Below, piece by piece: positions 1 through 7,740 of a DNA stretch of 18,547 bases (position 1 is its first letter; each line of letters starts with the position of its first letter). The position numbers were made by a program, and so were the translations under genes. This stretch comes from Candidatus Sumerlaeota bacterium (GTDB lineage Bacteria; Sumerlaeota; Sumerlaeia; JADFCT01). The notes under the pieces are model-generated. The model ran no database searches. It saw nothing but the letters and a program-made list of their open reading frames with translations, and had not been told where the DNA came from. Location of the stretch: assembly GCA_026398575.1 (NCBI GenBank), contig JAPLSP010000129.1, positions 1 to 18,547 of the forward strand, given 5' to 3'.

Positions 1-769
1 CCAGGATATGCGGCTGGGCAGTGATGCCGACAAGACCGTTGATCGTAAGCATGGCAATGGTGAAGGCCGACAGCCCGCTCACGGCGCTATACACCTGAAA
101 AAATTCCGGTTTCAGCGTGGTGTGCATACCCGTGAAGCCGCCCACGGCCTTAAGCCCCATCGGCAACAGCAAAAACGACAACACGATGATCAAAAAAGAT
201 TGAATAAAATCGGTGTAGGCGGCGGCGATCAGTCCTCCGAAGAAACTATAGAGGATAAACGACACCGTCATGGCAAAGACGACGCCGTTGGGCGAAATCA
301 CATCGCCGCCCGTGGCGACGGAGATCAGCTTGCCGGCGCCCTTAAGCATGGCGCCCTGGTTGAATACGAAATATGCGATGGCGAAGATCGAATAGATCAA
401 TCCCAGTTTGCGCGAATAGCGGTCCTCGATGATTTCGCCAATCGTCGTGCGCTCGCAGCGCCGGTACCAGGGCGCCATGAGCCAATAGAACGGCGTGATC
501 AGCATGTTTTTCCACTGATACCAGATCGTGGCAAAGCCGAGATGATAGACGGCGCCGACTTGCGCGACGGGCTGTTCGGCGTGCGTTCCGGTGCCGAACG
601 ATTGCCCGATCATGATCCACCAGCTAAGTTTGCGGTCGCCCAGGAAATAGCCGCCGCTGGTCTTGATGCGGCGCGCCAGCCATAAACCAAAAATAGTGAT
701 GCCGATAAAATAGCCGGCTAAAACGACGGTATCGAGCCAGTTCCAGCCCGTGACTTCTTGTAGCGGCAC
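1..769 (-). CDS. Sodium:solute symporter (SSS family), C-terminus cut by window edge
   Basis: This is an inner-membrane transporter of the SSS/SLC5 type, which moves sugars or other small solutes with sodium. About 256 residues are visible and the rest lies beyond position 1. The visible part begins VPLQEVTGWNWLDTVVLAGY and has hydrophobic segments near residues 12-30, 125-140, 163-178 and 190-205. The segment GGLIAAAYTDFIQSFLII (about residues 178-195) matches the SSS pattern of Gly-Gly, Thr-Asp and Gln in the fifth core helix. The start is a GTG at 767-769, chosen because AGGAG at 776-780 lies 6-7 bases upstream; there is no suitable ATG nearby. It begins 24 bases after the GH95 hydrolase stop on the same strand, so the two are probably co-transcribed. 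That context suggests uptake of the released sugar, but the substrate is not shown by the sequence. The family call is firm. Confidence 0.9.
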   Translation of the reverse strand, partial: MPLQEVTGWNWLDTVVLAGYFIGITIFGLWLARRIKTSGGYFLGDRKLSWWIMIGQSFGTGTHAEQPVAQVGAVYHLGFATIWYQWKNMLITPFYWLMAPWYRRCERTTIGEIIEDRYSRKLGLIYSIFAIAYFVFNQGAMLKGAGKLISVATGGDVISPNGVVFAMTVSFILYSFFGGLIAAAYTDFIQSFLIIVLSFLLLPMGLKAVGGFTGMHTTLKPEFFQVYSAVSGLSAFTIAMLTINGLVGITAQPHIL

Positions 770-773
770 TTTG

Positions 774-780
774 CGCTCCT
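774..780 (-). promoter_or_regulatory. Ribosome binding site that fixes the GTG start of the symporter
   Basis: On the minus strand this reads AGGAGCG, followed after a few bases by GTG at 767-769. It is the only good Shine-Dalgarno match near the start of the symporter reading frame, so it supports a GTG start rather than an internal ATG. Confidence 0.7.
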
Positions 781-793
781 ATTCTTGGAAGGA

Positions 794-3238
794 CTATATT
801 CCTTTGAGAGAGGCATCCAGTTTGCATGCCTTCCCGGCTTCGCTTTTTAGTTCCACAGTCTTGTCTCCATAGCGAACCTTGAGCGCGCCGCCGAGCGTCG
901 GGCGAATCGTTGCCGTGGTCAGTTTGCCGTCTTTCCAGACAATATCCACTTCGCGCCCGCCGCGCGCGCGCAGCCCCTTGACGCTTCCCGAAGGCCATGC
1001 CTTGGGCAACGCGGGCAGCAGGTGAACGTCGCCAGCATGACTCTGCACCAGCATTTCAGCAATGCCCGCGCTGCCGCCGAAGTTGCCGTCAATCTGGAAC
1101 GGCGGGCAAACGTCGAGCAGGTTGGGATGCGTCGAGTTGGCGAGGAGTTCGCTGAGCATTTTGTAGGCATGGTCGCCGTCTTCGAGGCGCGCCCAGAAAT
1201 TGATCTTCCACGCCTTGCTCCATCCCGTGCCGCCGTCGCCGCGCAGTTCGAGCGACTTCTTCGCCGCCGCCGCCAGCTCGGGCGTGCCGCGAAGCGTGAT
1301 CTGGCTGCCCGGATACAACGCAAAGAGGTGCGAGACGTGCCGATGATGCGGGTCCCTTTCTTCGTAATCTTCCGTCCATTCCATCAGCTGCCCGCGCTTG
1401 CCGATTTGCAGTTTTGGCAGACGGCTGCGAGCGGCGGCGACCTTGGCGCGGAACTCGGCGTCCGTTCCCAATATTTCGCCTGCCCGGATGACATTGCCAA
1501 ACAGCGCCCAAACGATTTCCGTATCCATCGCCGGCGCCATGCACAGCCTTTGCGCGGAGCCGTCGGGCAGCTTGTAGGAATTTTCCGGCGAAACCGAGGG
1601 GCCGGTGACGAGGCATTTGGTCTTCGGGTCTTCCACGAGGTAGTCGAGGAAAAACTCGGCCGCTTCTTTCATCACCGGATAGCCGCGTTTGGCCAGGAAC
1701 TCGCGATCCTGCGTGAACTCATAATGCTCCCAGAAATGCTGCGTCAGCCACGCGGCGCCCATCGGCCACATTCCCGAACCCGGGCCGTCCACGGGGCCGG
1801 TGTGACACCAAAGGTCCAGGTTATGATGCGCGACGAAGCCGCGGCAGTTGTACATCGCTTTGGCTGTGCGGCGGCCGGACTCGCGGGCGCGCTCGATGAA
1901 ATCGAAGAGCGGCGTCGCGCATTCCGATAGATTGCACACCTCGGCGGGCCAGTAGTTCATCTCGGTGTTGATGTTGATCGTGAACTTCGATTCCCAGGGC
2001 GGCTTGAGGCTGTCGCACCAGATGCCCTGCAGATTGGCGGGAAGGACATTTCCAGCGCGGCTCGAACCGAGCAGCAGGTAGCGCCCAAACTGAAAATAGA
2101 GCGCTACCAGCCCGGGATCGTCGCCGCCTTTCTTGACGCGGGCAAGCCGCTCGTTGGTCGGCGTTGCTTCTTCCGCGGAATTGTTTGCGGGATTCGTCAG
2201 GTTCAGTTCGACGCGGCGGAAGAGCTTCTGATGGTCCTCGACGTGCGCCTTGCGCAATTGCTCATAAGGCTTGTTAGCAGCGGCCAGATATTCGGCGCAG
2301 CGCTTGTCCGGGTTCTGCCCATTGAAATTGGACGCCGCCGCCAACAGCAGCGTCGCCGAATCGGCGCCCTCCACGATCACCTTGGCGCCTTCGGAGCGCG
2401 TCTTGCCGCCTTCGGCGCGAATGCGAAGGGCGGCCTCAAACTTGACGCCCTTGTTCGCTACCCCCAGCTGCTGAACCTCCTCCGCTGAATAGCGCCCGTC
2501 TGCGACGTCACATTGTCCGCGCAGAATCATATAATCCGGCGCCGCCAGCTCGGCCACGGCGTCTTTTTCGCGGTCCATCGTCACGGAAAAACTGATCTTG
2601 CCGGGCTTGTCCGACGTGAGGCGCATAACCAGAACCTGGTCGGCGGCGCTGGAAAAAATTTCGCGAATGAACGTCGCGCCATCGGACGTGTATTGAATGC
2701 GGACAATGGCGGCATCGAGATCGAGATCGCGGCGATAATTGGCAGCTGACGAATGCCCGGGAAATTCCAGCAGCAAGTTGCCTAGAGTCTGGTAGGGAGG
2801 CTCGCGAACGGGTCGCGACATCATCTTGGCGGCAACCAGTTTTTCCGCTTCGGCGGGTTTGCCCTCGAAGAGCAGCCGTCGCGCTTCGGGCAGCGTTTGG
2901 AGCGCCTCCGGATTGGTGGCGTCCCACGGTCCGCCCGCCCAGACGGTCTCTTCGTTGAGTTGGATGCGCTCGCGATCCACGCCACCAAAGATCATCGCGC
3001 CCAAGCGTCCATTTCCGACCGGCAACGCCTCGACCCATTTGTCCGCCGGCTGGCGAAACCAAAGCGTCAGCGCGCTCTTGGGCGCCGGCGCCTCGCCCGT
3101 CAGCGCCGCCCGCGAAACCGGCGAATCGGCAGGCGGTTTGGGCTTGCGGGTTTGGGCGCCAGCGAAACATGCCATCAGAGAAAAAAGAACACATACAAGC
3201 GCGAATCGAATCACGGTTCGGGTGACTCCCTTTTGCAT
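794..3238 (-). CDS. GH95-family glycoside hydrolase, probable alpha-L-fucosidase, exported
   Basis: The 814-residue protein matches glycoside hydrolase family 95, whose founding members are inverting 1,2-alpha-L-fucosidases; some members act on alpha-L-galactosides. A signal peptide spans roughly residues 1-29 (basic start, hydrophobic [20 protein letters not shown], then QT). The N-terminal signature [19 protein letters not shown] lies at about 68-86, followed by [12 protein letters not shown]. The catalytic region [11 protein letters not shown] at 421-431 holds two Asn, N422 and N424, matching the general-base Asn pair known in the family. E552 in SVSPENSY matches the acid, and D717 in QIDGNFGG matches the Asp that activates the Asn. 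The length is normal. The ATG start has no clear Shine-Dalgarno; a GTG at residue 9 preceded by GGGAG is an alternative. The symporter follows 24 bases downstream. Family is certain; exact substrate is not. Confidence 0.93.
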   Translation of the reverse strand: MQKGVTRTVIRFALVCVLFSLMACFAGAQTRKPKPPADSPVSRAALTGEAPAPKSALTLWFRQPADKWVEALPVGNGRLGAMIFGGVDRERIQLNEETVWAGGPWDATNPEALQTLPEARRLLFEGKPAEAEKLVAAKMMSRPVREPPYQTLGNLLLEFPGHSSAANYRRDLDLDAAIVRIQYTSDGATFIREIFSSAADQVLVMRLTSDKPGKISFSVTMDREKDAVAELAAPDYMILRGQCDVADGRYSAEEVQQLGVANKGVKFEAALRIRAEGGKTRSEGAKVIVEGADSATLLLAAASNFNGQNPDKRCAEYLAAANKPYEQLRKAHVEDHQKLFRRVELNLTNPANNSAEEATPTNERLARVKKGGDDPGLVALYFQFGRYLLLGSSRAGNVLPANLQGIWCDSLKPPWESKFTININTEMNYWPAEVCNLSECATPLFDFIERARESGRRTAKAMYNCRGFVAHHNLDLWCHTGPVDGPGSGMWPMGAAWLTQHFWEHYEFTQDREFLAKRGYPVMKEAAEFFLDYLVEDPKTKCLVTGPSVSPENSYKLPDGSAQRLCMAPAMDTEIVWALFGNVIRAGEILGTDAEFRAKVAAARSRLPKLQIGKRGQLMEWTEDYEERDPHHRHVSHLFALYPGSQITLRGTPELAAAAKKSLELRGDGGTGWSKAWKINFWARLEDGDHAYKMLSELLANSTHPNLLDVCPPFQIDGNFGGSAGIAEMLVQSHAGDVHLLPALPKAWPSGSVKGLRARGGREVDIVWKDGKLTTATIRPTLGGALKVRYGDKTVELKSEAGKACKLDASLKGI

Positions 3239-3307
3239 GAATTAAACGACAAACAACTGGCATTAGCGACAGGCTTTGATAGTCAAGCATTGCAAATTTG
3301 CAGCGCC

Positions 3308-3694
3308 TTACCAAATGACATCAACCGGATATGAAGGGAATACCTTGTCCGCGCTTATAATCGTCAGTCCTTCCACCCGCGCCTGGGCAATTAGTATGCG
3401 ATCAAAGGGATCTTTGTGGTGTAGAGGAAGGCGATCCAACTCGTAAACATGAGAAATATCCACAGATAGCATGCGAACAGCATTTTCCGACTCTTGGCGA
3501 TTGACGATATCCAACAATGGCCGCTGCAATACAAGTTTCCCGCTTTGTTTCTTAATCATGGCCTCCCAAATACTGGCAACGCTGAGCCACAAATTATTCT
3601 CTGAATCTTCAAGTAATGATATTGCACGCGGAGATAATTTATCCGGCTCCAATTCCCAAAAAAGAAATGTATGCGTATCTAGGAGCAGGTTCAT
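3308..3694 (-). CDS. PIN-domain toxin, VapC-type ribonuclease
   Basis: This 128-residue protein is a PIN-domain protein of the VapC-like toxin group, magnesium-dependent ribonucleases that usually cut tRNA or rRNA. The expected acidic residues are present: D6 in MNLLLDTHTF, E44 in SVASIWEAMIK, D98 in KDPFDRILIAQA and D116 in IISADKVF. The WE-x-x-IK and DPFDRxLxAQA motifs are typical of this subgroup, so the active site looks intact. Its ATG overlaps the TGA of the upstream Phd-type antitoxin in an ATGA arrangement, which implies translational coupling and is characteristic of type II toxin-antitoxin operons. It sits 69 bases upstream of the GH95 gene, inside a carbohydrate-use cluster. The cellular target cannot be read from the sequence. 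Confidence 0.92.
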   Translation of the reverse strand: MNLLLDTHTFLFWELEPDKLSPRAISLLEDSENNLWLSVASIWEAMIKKQSGKLVLQRPLLDIVNRQESENAVRMLSVDISHVYELDRLPLHHKDPFDRILIAQARVEGLTIISADKVFPSYPVDVIW

Positions 3695-3927
3695 TTATCA
3701 TTTCCTAGCCAAAACTCATCCGGCAATGGTTCATCAAAATCATCACTGATCCAGCCTTCACCTTTTCCCAGACCGGCGATTCGCTTTCCTGGATGCGCTG
3801 GAATTGGCAGAACACGCGCCATCGGCGTATGCCTATCCTCAATAATTATCTCCGCGCCAGGTTCCAGCATTCGGAGCAACTCTGACAAATGAGCTTGTGC
3901 TTCTGTTATGTCAACCGTCTTAATCAT
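3691..3927 (-). CDS. Phd/YefM-family antitoxin
   Basis: This 78-residue protein begins MIKTVDITEAQAHLSELLRM, the usual Phd/YefM fold N-terminus, which dimerises and binds operator DNA. The segment GAEIIIEDRHTPMARVLPI at 24-42 is the conserved second half of that domain. The acidic C-terminal tail from about residue 50, with many Asp and Glu, is expected to wrap and inhibit the PIN toxin. The start was chosen at 3927 because GGAGG lies 8 bases upstream; the same frame stays open upstream to 4383, but that part is antisense-like overlap with the oxidoreductase gene. Its stop overlaps the toxin start by 4 bases. Members usually repress their own operon together with the toxin; no clear operator could be picked out here. 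Confidence 0.9.
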   Translation of the reverse strand: MIKTVDITEAQAHLSELLRMLEPGAEIIIEDRHTPMARVLPIPAHPGKRIAGLGKGEGWISDDFDEPLPDEFWLGNDK

Positions 3928-3953
3928 TGTTCCCACCTCCATACACTGCATTG

Positions 3954-3988
3954 AATCTCCAATCCGCAATCTGCAATTCGCAATCAAA
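3954..3988. repeat. 7-bp tandem array next to the oxidoreductase stop codon
   Basis: On the plus strand the units read AATCTCC, AATCCGC, AATCTGC, AATTCGC and AATCAAA, each exactly 7 bases, with AATC largely conserved. The array runs into the stop codon (3984-3986) of the Gfo/Idh gene, and in transcription order fills most of the gap between that gene and the antitoxin. Its function is unknown. Confidence 0.7.
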
Positions 3989-5297
3989 TCAGCGTCCACG
4001 GCTCGCGAGTGAAGCGGCCCATCATGCGGTTGGCTTCGTCGTCGTTCACGAAGCATTCCTTGGCCGGGTCCCATTTGAGCGTGCGCTTCAGCATCATGGA
4101 GATATTTCCGAGATGGCACATCGTGGCCGAACGGTGTCCGACTTCCTCGTCGCAGATCGCTTTCTGACGCGTGCGGATGCAGTTGAAGAAGTTCCGCTTG
4201 TGATCGTTGCTCATGTAAAGATGCGTTTCGTTTGGGCCGATCGTCTCGCGCAGCAGCGACGCCGGCTCGGCCTTGAGATAGCCGCGCGACGTATCCACCC
4301 AGCCCTTGTCGCCTTCGAAGCGAACGCCGCCCGACGGACTTCCCGTCTTGCAGATCAGCTTGACGCCGTTGGCATAGACGCACTCGAAGTAAATCTTGGT
4401 GGCCGTGGTGAAGAGTCCCGTCGTGGCGAATTCGCCGTTGCCGGTGATCTCGACCGGGCCGGAATCATCCATGCCGAGTCCCCATTGCGAGATATCGAGC
4501 GAATGCGCGCCCCAGTTCGTCGTCTGCCCGCCGGAATAGTCGAGGATGAAGCGGAACGTATAGTGGCAGCGCTGCGAGGTGTATGGCGCATAAGGCGCCG
4601 GCCCCAGCCACGTCTCATAATCCAATTCCGGCGGGACGGGCTCCGGCTGCCATGTCGGGCCGCACTTATGATTGTTCCCTGCGACCCAGGCATAAACGGT
4701 GTGGATTTTGCCGATCCGCCCATTGCGCACCAGTTCGCAGCCGCGCCGGAAGGTGGCCATCGAGCGCTGCATGGAGCCGGTCTGAAGGATGCGGCCATAG
4801 CGGCGCACTTCTTCGCGCAGGAGTTTGCCTTCATTGATCGTCAGCGTCAGCGGCTTCTCGATGAAGACGTCTTTGCCATGGCGCACGGCGTCCAGGCCGG
4901 GAATCGTATGCCAGTGATCGGGCGTCGTGATGCAGACGGCGTCCACGTCCGGGCGGCGCGTCACTTCGCGAAAATCGCCATAGCCCTTGCATTCGGCGCC
5001 GTATTTATCCGCCACGGCCTTCATGGCGCTGGCCAGATGCTTCTTGTCCACGTCGCACAAAGCCACCACCTGCGCGTCCGACATCCCGAGAAAGCCTTTC
5101 AGGTTGCCGGAGCCTTGCAGGCCGACACCGACCATGCCGACGGTGATGCGGTTGCTTGGCGCCACGGCGCCATCCGCGCCCAGCGCCGAGGAAGGAATAA
5201 TCGTTGGGAACGCCAGCGCCGCGCCCGCGACGCCCACGCCCGCCTTCGCCGCCGTCTTAAAGAATTCCCGCCGTTTCATGCCTTTTGTTTGCGCCAT
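3984..5297 (-). CDS. Gfo/Idh/MocA-family oxidoreductase with Tat signal
   Basis: This 437-residue NAD(P)-dependent sugar or cyclitol oxidoreductase carries a twin-arginine export signal. Residues 7-33 read MKRREFFKTAAKAGVGVAGA and onward: the RR-x-FF-K Tat motif at 8-14 followed by a hydrophobic stretch, so the folded enzyme is probably sent to the periplasm with cofactor bound. The Rossmann fold begins at about residue 51 with ITVGMVGVGLQGSG (GxGxxG at 57-62), and D82/D84 in LCDVDKKH close the second strand. IEKPL at 146-150 is the family Lys-Pro motif, and DYSGGQTTNWGAHSLDISQW at 253-272 holds the conserved His and Asp. GAGGAG lies upstream of the ATG with suitable spacing. Tat-exported members are abundant in Planctomycetota and Lentisphaerota. 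The substrate is unknown; the neighbouring GH95 gene suggests a sugar. Confidence 0.93.
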   Translation of the reverse strand: MAQTKGMKRREFFKTAAKAGVGVAGAALAFPTIIPSSALGADGAVAPSNRITVGMVGVGLQGSGNLKGFLGMSDAQVVALCDVDKKHLASAMKAVADKYGAECKGYGDFREVTRRPDVDAVCITTPDHWHTIPGLDAVRHGKDVFIEKPLTLTINEGKLLREEVRRYGRILQTGSMQRSMATFRRGCELVRNGRIGKIHTVYAWVAGNNHKCGPTWQPEPVPPELDYETWLGPAPYAPYTSQRCHYTFRFILDYSGGQTTNWGAHSLDISQWGLGMDDSGPVEITGNGEFATTGLFTTATKIYFECVYANGVKLICKTGSPSGGVRFEGDKGWVDTSRGYLKAEPASLLRETIGPNETHLYMSNDHKRNFFNCIRTRQKAICDEEVGHRSATMCHLGNISMMLKRTLKWDPAKECFVNDDEANRMMGRFTREPWTLI

Positions 5298-5317
5298 TTT
5301 ACAATCTCCTCTTTGGC

Positions 5318-5376
5318 TTGTGTTTGGAGTTCAATCTTCAGATTGTGTTTGGAGTTCAACCTTTAGGTTGTGTTTG
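5318..5376. repeat. 25-bp tandem repeat containing small palindromes
   Basis: Two full 25-base units (5318-5342, 5343-5367) and a 9-base partial unit (5368-5376) share TTGTGTTTGGAGTTCAA and then diverge. Across each unit boundary is a palindrome: CAATCT-TC-AGATTG at 5332-5345 and CAACCT-TT-AGGTTG at 5357-5370. The T/A pair of the first is replaced by C/G in the second, so pairing is kept. The array lies 20 bases upstream of the Tat oxidoreductase start, in its probable leader. No known element could be assigned. Confidence 0.8.
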
Positions 5377-5430
5377 AAATCCGGGAACAAACTGCCCAGT
5401 CCCAGAACCATCTGATAGCGCATGATTGCG

Positions 5431-5709
5431 TCAATGTCTTGCGGTCGGGACGGCTTCAAGGTCGACATTCCATTCGTCAGGTGTATATGCGAGGAGCGTA
5501 CCTACTAAATGCACGCTTTCCGGGCCGAATTCGGCATCAAGCGCATCCCAAATCATTTGCTGTCTTTTCAGGTCTTTTAGGCCGCTGAATGTGGAAGAAA
5601 TGATATTGCCACTCCATTTCTGCCCCACCCTTTCCAACTCGAACTTCGCCTCGTTCAGATTCAATTGCCTCGTCAGGGTGTCTTCCAACTGATGTTTGCT
5701 TAACGGCAT
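5431..5709 (-). CDS. BolA-like small protein
   Basis: This 92-residue protein resembles the BolA/IbaG fold. The stretch GNIISSTFSGLKDLKRQQMI at 35-54 matches the BolA core (V-V-S-x-x-F-x-G, then an Arg-Gln helix). WDALDAEFG follows, then VHLVGTLLAYTPDEW at 66-80 with the C-terminal His (H67) and the T-P-x-E-W end typical of BolA. BolA proteins are small class-II KH-like domains that pair with monothiol glutaredoxins and bind [2Fe-2S] clusters; some bind DNA. No glutaredoxin gene is nearby. GAGGTG upstream fits the ATG at 5709. The start overlaps the end of the HEPN-like gene by 10 bases, so the two are coupled. The role here is unknown; similarity was judged by eye and could reflect a diverged subfamily. 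Confidence 0.72.
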   Translation of the reverse strand: MPLSKHQLEDTLTRQLNLNEAKFELERVGQKWSGNIISSTFSGLKDLKRQQMIWDALDAEFGPESVHLVGTLLAYTPDEWNVDLEAVPTARH

Positions 5710-6182
5710 AATAGCACCTCACATCTTTTGATAATTGCGGAACAGGCTTCGTAGAATTCACCAGACGCCTTCTTCAAGGTTCGCCGCCTATCGGTTTCTC
5801 GCAGTTCGCTCCACCTTCTCTCAATATATTGATTCGAGGCAAAACGCAGATTGTTGAACCACAGCCGTCCTACCTTTTGTATATTGGCAGTGAAGTCATC
5901 ATCACGACCTGCGCTCGAAAGCAAACCCATGCTGCTAACCATAGTTGAAAGCTGGCGCAGGTCGTGGCCTGTTTCAAGCGCCTTTTTTCCCTGCCGGATA
6001 TCCGGATCGTTTTTCCAAACCACGGCCCGAAGCATGCCCTCTACGCCACGCCCAGCCAAATAGACGCTTCCCGCGAAATGCTCTCGGCCCAGCAGGATGC
6101 CAGCCTCCAGCAGCCGCTCCCGTGCGCCTTGATGGTAAGTAGCCTCGCCGAAAGTGGCATATCGTTTTTCTCGCTCTGCCAT
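5700..6182 (-). CDS. HEPN-like helical protein
   Basis: This 160-residue, mostly helical protein looks like a HEPN domain. The diagnostic part is ARERLLEAGILLGREHFAGS followed by VYLAGRGVEGMLRAVVW (residues 20-56), the usual HEPN pattern of Leu/Ala helices with an Ala-Gly-x-x-x-Glu turn, and then GHDLRQLS at 72-79. Many HEPN proteins are RNases or nucleotidyltransferase partners in toxin-antitoxin and defence systems. The R-x4-6-H catalytic motif is not evident: the late region ERRWSELRETDRRRTLKKA is Arg-rich but lacks the His, so catalysis is doubtful. GGAGG lies 6 bases before the ATG. It sits between a 108-aa unknown protein and the overlapping BolA-like gene, forming a small operon. The HEPN call is by pattern only. 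Confidence 0.72.
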   Translation of the reverse strand: MAEREKRYATFGEATYHQGARERLLEAGILLGREHFAGSVYLAGRGVEGMLRAVVWKNDPDIRQGKKALETGHDLRQLSTMVSSMGLLSSAGRDDDFTANIQKVGRLWFNNLRFASNQYIERRWSELRETDRRRTLKKASGEFYEACSAIIKRCEVLLCR

Positions 6183-6250
6183 CGCTTGCCTCCGGGCGTC
6201 TCAAATCAGACTCACATTTCCGTATGAGCCTGATGGTTTGCAATATCGCA

Positions 6251-6577
6251 TCATATATAGCCTACTTCTTTCATTCTTTTAGCTAGGCCAAGAATTACGC
6301 GAAAATCAGCTATGTTTATCCATGATTTTTCGCTCATATGCGTTTCCCAGTCGCGTTCGTCTAGCCTGCTTGTTTCAATATTGTACTGGATGATTAAGCA
6401 ATCAACTCCTGCCGTTGTGACAACCCAATCACCCTCCCTCATTAATATTGGCGGCAGTTCCATACGTGTCGCTGCTTCTACAATTGAAATGCATCCGATT
6501 TCCTTGCTTGGATGATTCACAGTTCCCTTATAAGGCTCAGGGAAAAGGATAGCACACACTTGATGATTGGTGCTCAT
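6251..6577 (-). CDS. Small protein of unknown function, first gene of the HEPN/BolA-like operon
   Basis: I do not recognise this 108-residue protein. It has no signal peptide or membrane segment. It starts MSTNHQVCAILFPEPYKGTV, has a mixed alpha/beta-like middle with GDWVVTTAGVDCLIIQYNIE at 49-68, and a helical basic end FRVILGLAKRMKEVGYI. The ATG at 6577 is preceded by AAGGAGG at good spacing, which supports it as a real gene. Its coding strand is more AT-rich than the oxidoreductase upstream, which may hint at a different origin. It begins 27 bases after the Gfo/Idh stop and ends 68 bases before the HEPN-like gene, so it is probably co-transcribed with both. No function is proposed. Confidence 0.75.
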   Translation of the reverse strand: MSTNHQVCAILFPEPYKGTVNHPSKEIGCISIVEAATRMELPPILMREGDWVVTTAGVDCLIIQYNIETSRLDERDWETHMSEKSWINIADFRVILGLAKRMKEVGYI

Positions 6578-6604
6578 ATTAGCCTCCTTGGGATATATTG
6601 AGTA

Positions 6605-7702
6605 CTATTTCTGCCTTTTCGATTTCGCGATCATCTCATTCAGCTTCTTCTCATACGCCTTTCCATTGAGCGGCATATCCACCGTTTTGTCGGTCCACGT
6701 CGAAAAGAGCATTGCGTTGGCCAGCTCAACCGAATTCAAGCCTTCCTCGGCGGGCGCGATCAGCGGCTTTCCATCCAGGATCGCGTCGCAGAAATTCCTC
6801 AGGATCGCGATGTGCTGTTCGCCCGGACCGCCGAATGGAATATCGGCAACCCACACATCCGGCTTGCTGAAGTTGTCCTTAGTTGTGCGCTTGAACTCAG
6901 TCGTTGGCGTTTCATTCCGCGTGAATGTGATCCTGCCATTCTCCAAAACCACGAGTCCGCGCTCGCCCGCGATCTCAAGGCGATTGACGCCCGGCGCTTC
7001 GCCCGTCGTCGTGACAAAGACGCCCGTCGCGCCGTTGGGATATTCGAGATAAGCGGTCACTTCGTCCTCGACTTCGATGGCGTGATGCTTGCCGAAATGG
7101 CAAAAAGCGCGCACGCGCGACGGCATTCCGCAGAGCCACTGAAACAAATCCAGGTTATGCGGGCATTGATTGATCAGGACGCCTCCGCCCTCGCCCGCCC
7201 ACGTCGCGCGCCAGCCTGCCGAGCCATAGTAGCAATCCGGGCGGAACCAATCGGTGATCATCCAGCTCGTGCGGCGAATCTCGCCCAGCTCACCCGAGGC
7301 GATCAGGCGCTTGAGGCTCTGATAGCACGGCTCAGCGCGCATCTGAAACATTGCGCTGAAGACCTGTTTGGGATTCGTATGCGCCGCCATCAGCTTCTGT
7401 CCGTCGGCCTTATGAACCGAAACCGGCTTTTCCACCAGGACGTGCAATCCGGCTTTCAGCGCTTCGATCCCCACCGTCGTATGCGCATAGTGCGGCGTGG
7501 CGATGAGGACGGCGTCCACCGCGCCCGAATGAATCATCTCTCCGGCGTCCTTGAACGTGAGGATATCCTTGAACGCATCGAGGCGTTTCTCGTCACTATC
7601 GGCCACCGCCACGAGTTTGCAGCGCGCCTTGCCAAGGCGGATGTTGGCAATGTGTATCTGACCGATATAACCCAATCCGATGACGCCGAGACGAACAGCC
7701 AT
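6605..7702 (-). CDS. Gfo/Idh/MocA-family oxidoreductase, cytoplasmic
   Basis: This 365-residue NAD(P)-dependent dehydrogenase of the Gfo/Idh/MocA family probably acts on a sugar, cyclitol or related polyol. It starts directly with MAVRLGVIGLGYIGQIHI, giving the GxGxxG nucleotide motif at 9-14, and has D35/D37 after the second strand (VAVADSDEKR). EKPVS at 91-95 carries the catalytic-region Lys, and GEGGGVLINQCPHNLDLFQW at 170-189 has the conserved His and Asp. There is no signal peptide, in contrast to the Tat-exported paralogue at 3984-5297. The frame stays open upstream to 7780, but the added 26 residues encode the tandem-repeat DNA; the ATG at 7702 has AGGAG about 10 bases upstream and is preferred. 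It follows the HEAT-repeat gene after 154 bases of repeat-bearing DNA. Confidence 0.92.
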   Translation of the reverse strand: MAVRLGVIGLGYIGQIHIANIRLGKARCKLVAVADSDEKRLDAFKDILTFKDAGEMIHSGAVDAVLIATPHYAHTTVGIEALKAGLHVLVEKPVSVHKADGQKLMAAHTNPKQVFSAMFQMRAEPCYQSLKRLIASGELGEIRRTSWMITDWFRPDCYYGSAGWRATWAGEGGGVLINQCPHNLDLFQWLCGMPSRVRAFCHFGKHHAIEVEDEVTAYLEYPNGATGVFVTTTGEAPGVNRLEIAGERGLVVLENGRITFTRNETPTTEFKRTTKDNFSKPDVWVADIPFGGPGEQHIAILRNFCDAILDGKPLIAPAEEGLNSVELANAMLFSTWTDKTVDMPLNGKAYEKKLNEMIAKSKRQK

Positions 7703-7740
7703 AATTGCGAAACTCCTATAGATATGATTTGAGGGAACTG

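Noticed and set aside
8..685. Plus-strand reading frame of 225 codons
   Set aside because: The opposite strand encodes clear SSS transporter helices; the plus frame is an antisense shadow with low-complexity charged composition.
3691..4383. Long 230-residue version of the antitoxin
   Set aside because: The N-terminal 152 residues are out-of-frame overlap with the oxidoreductase gene; a strong ribosome site and a typical Phd start lie at 3927.
3927..5366. Long plus-strand reading frame of 479 codons
   Set aside because: It lies entirely opposite the well-supported Gfo/Idh oxidoreductase, has no recognisable domain and an Arg/Ala/His-rich composition typical of antisense frames in GC-rich DNA.
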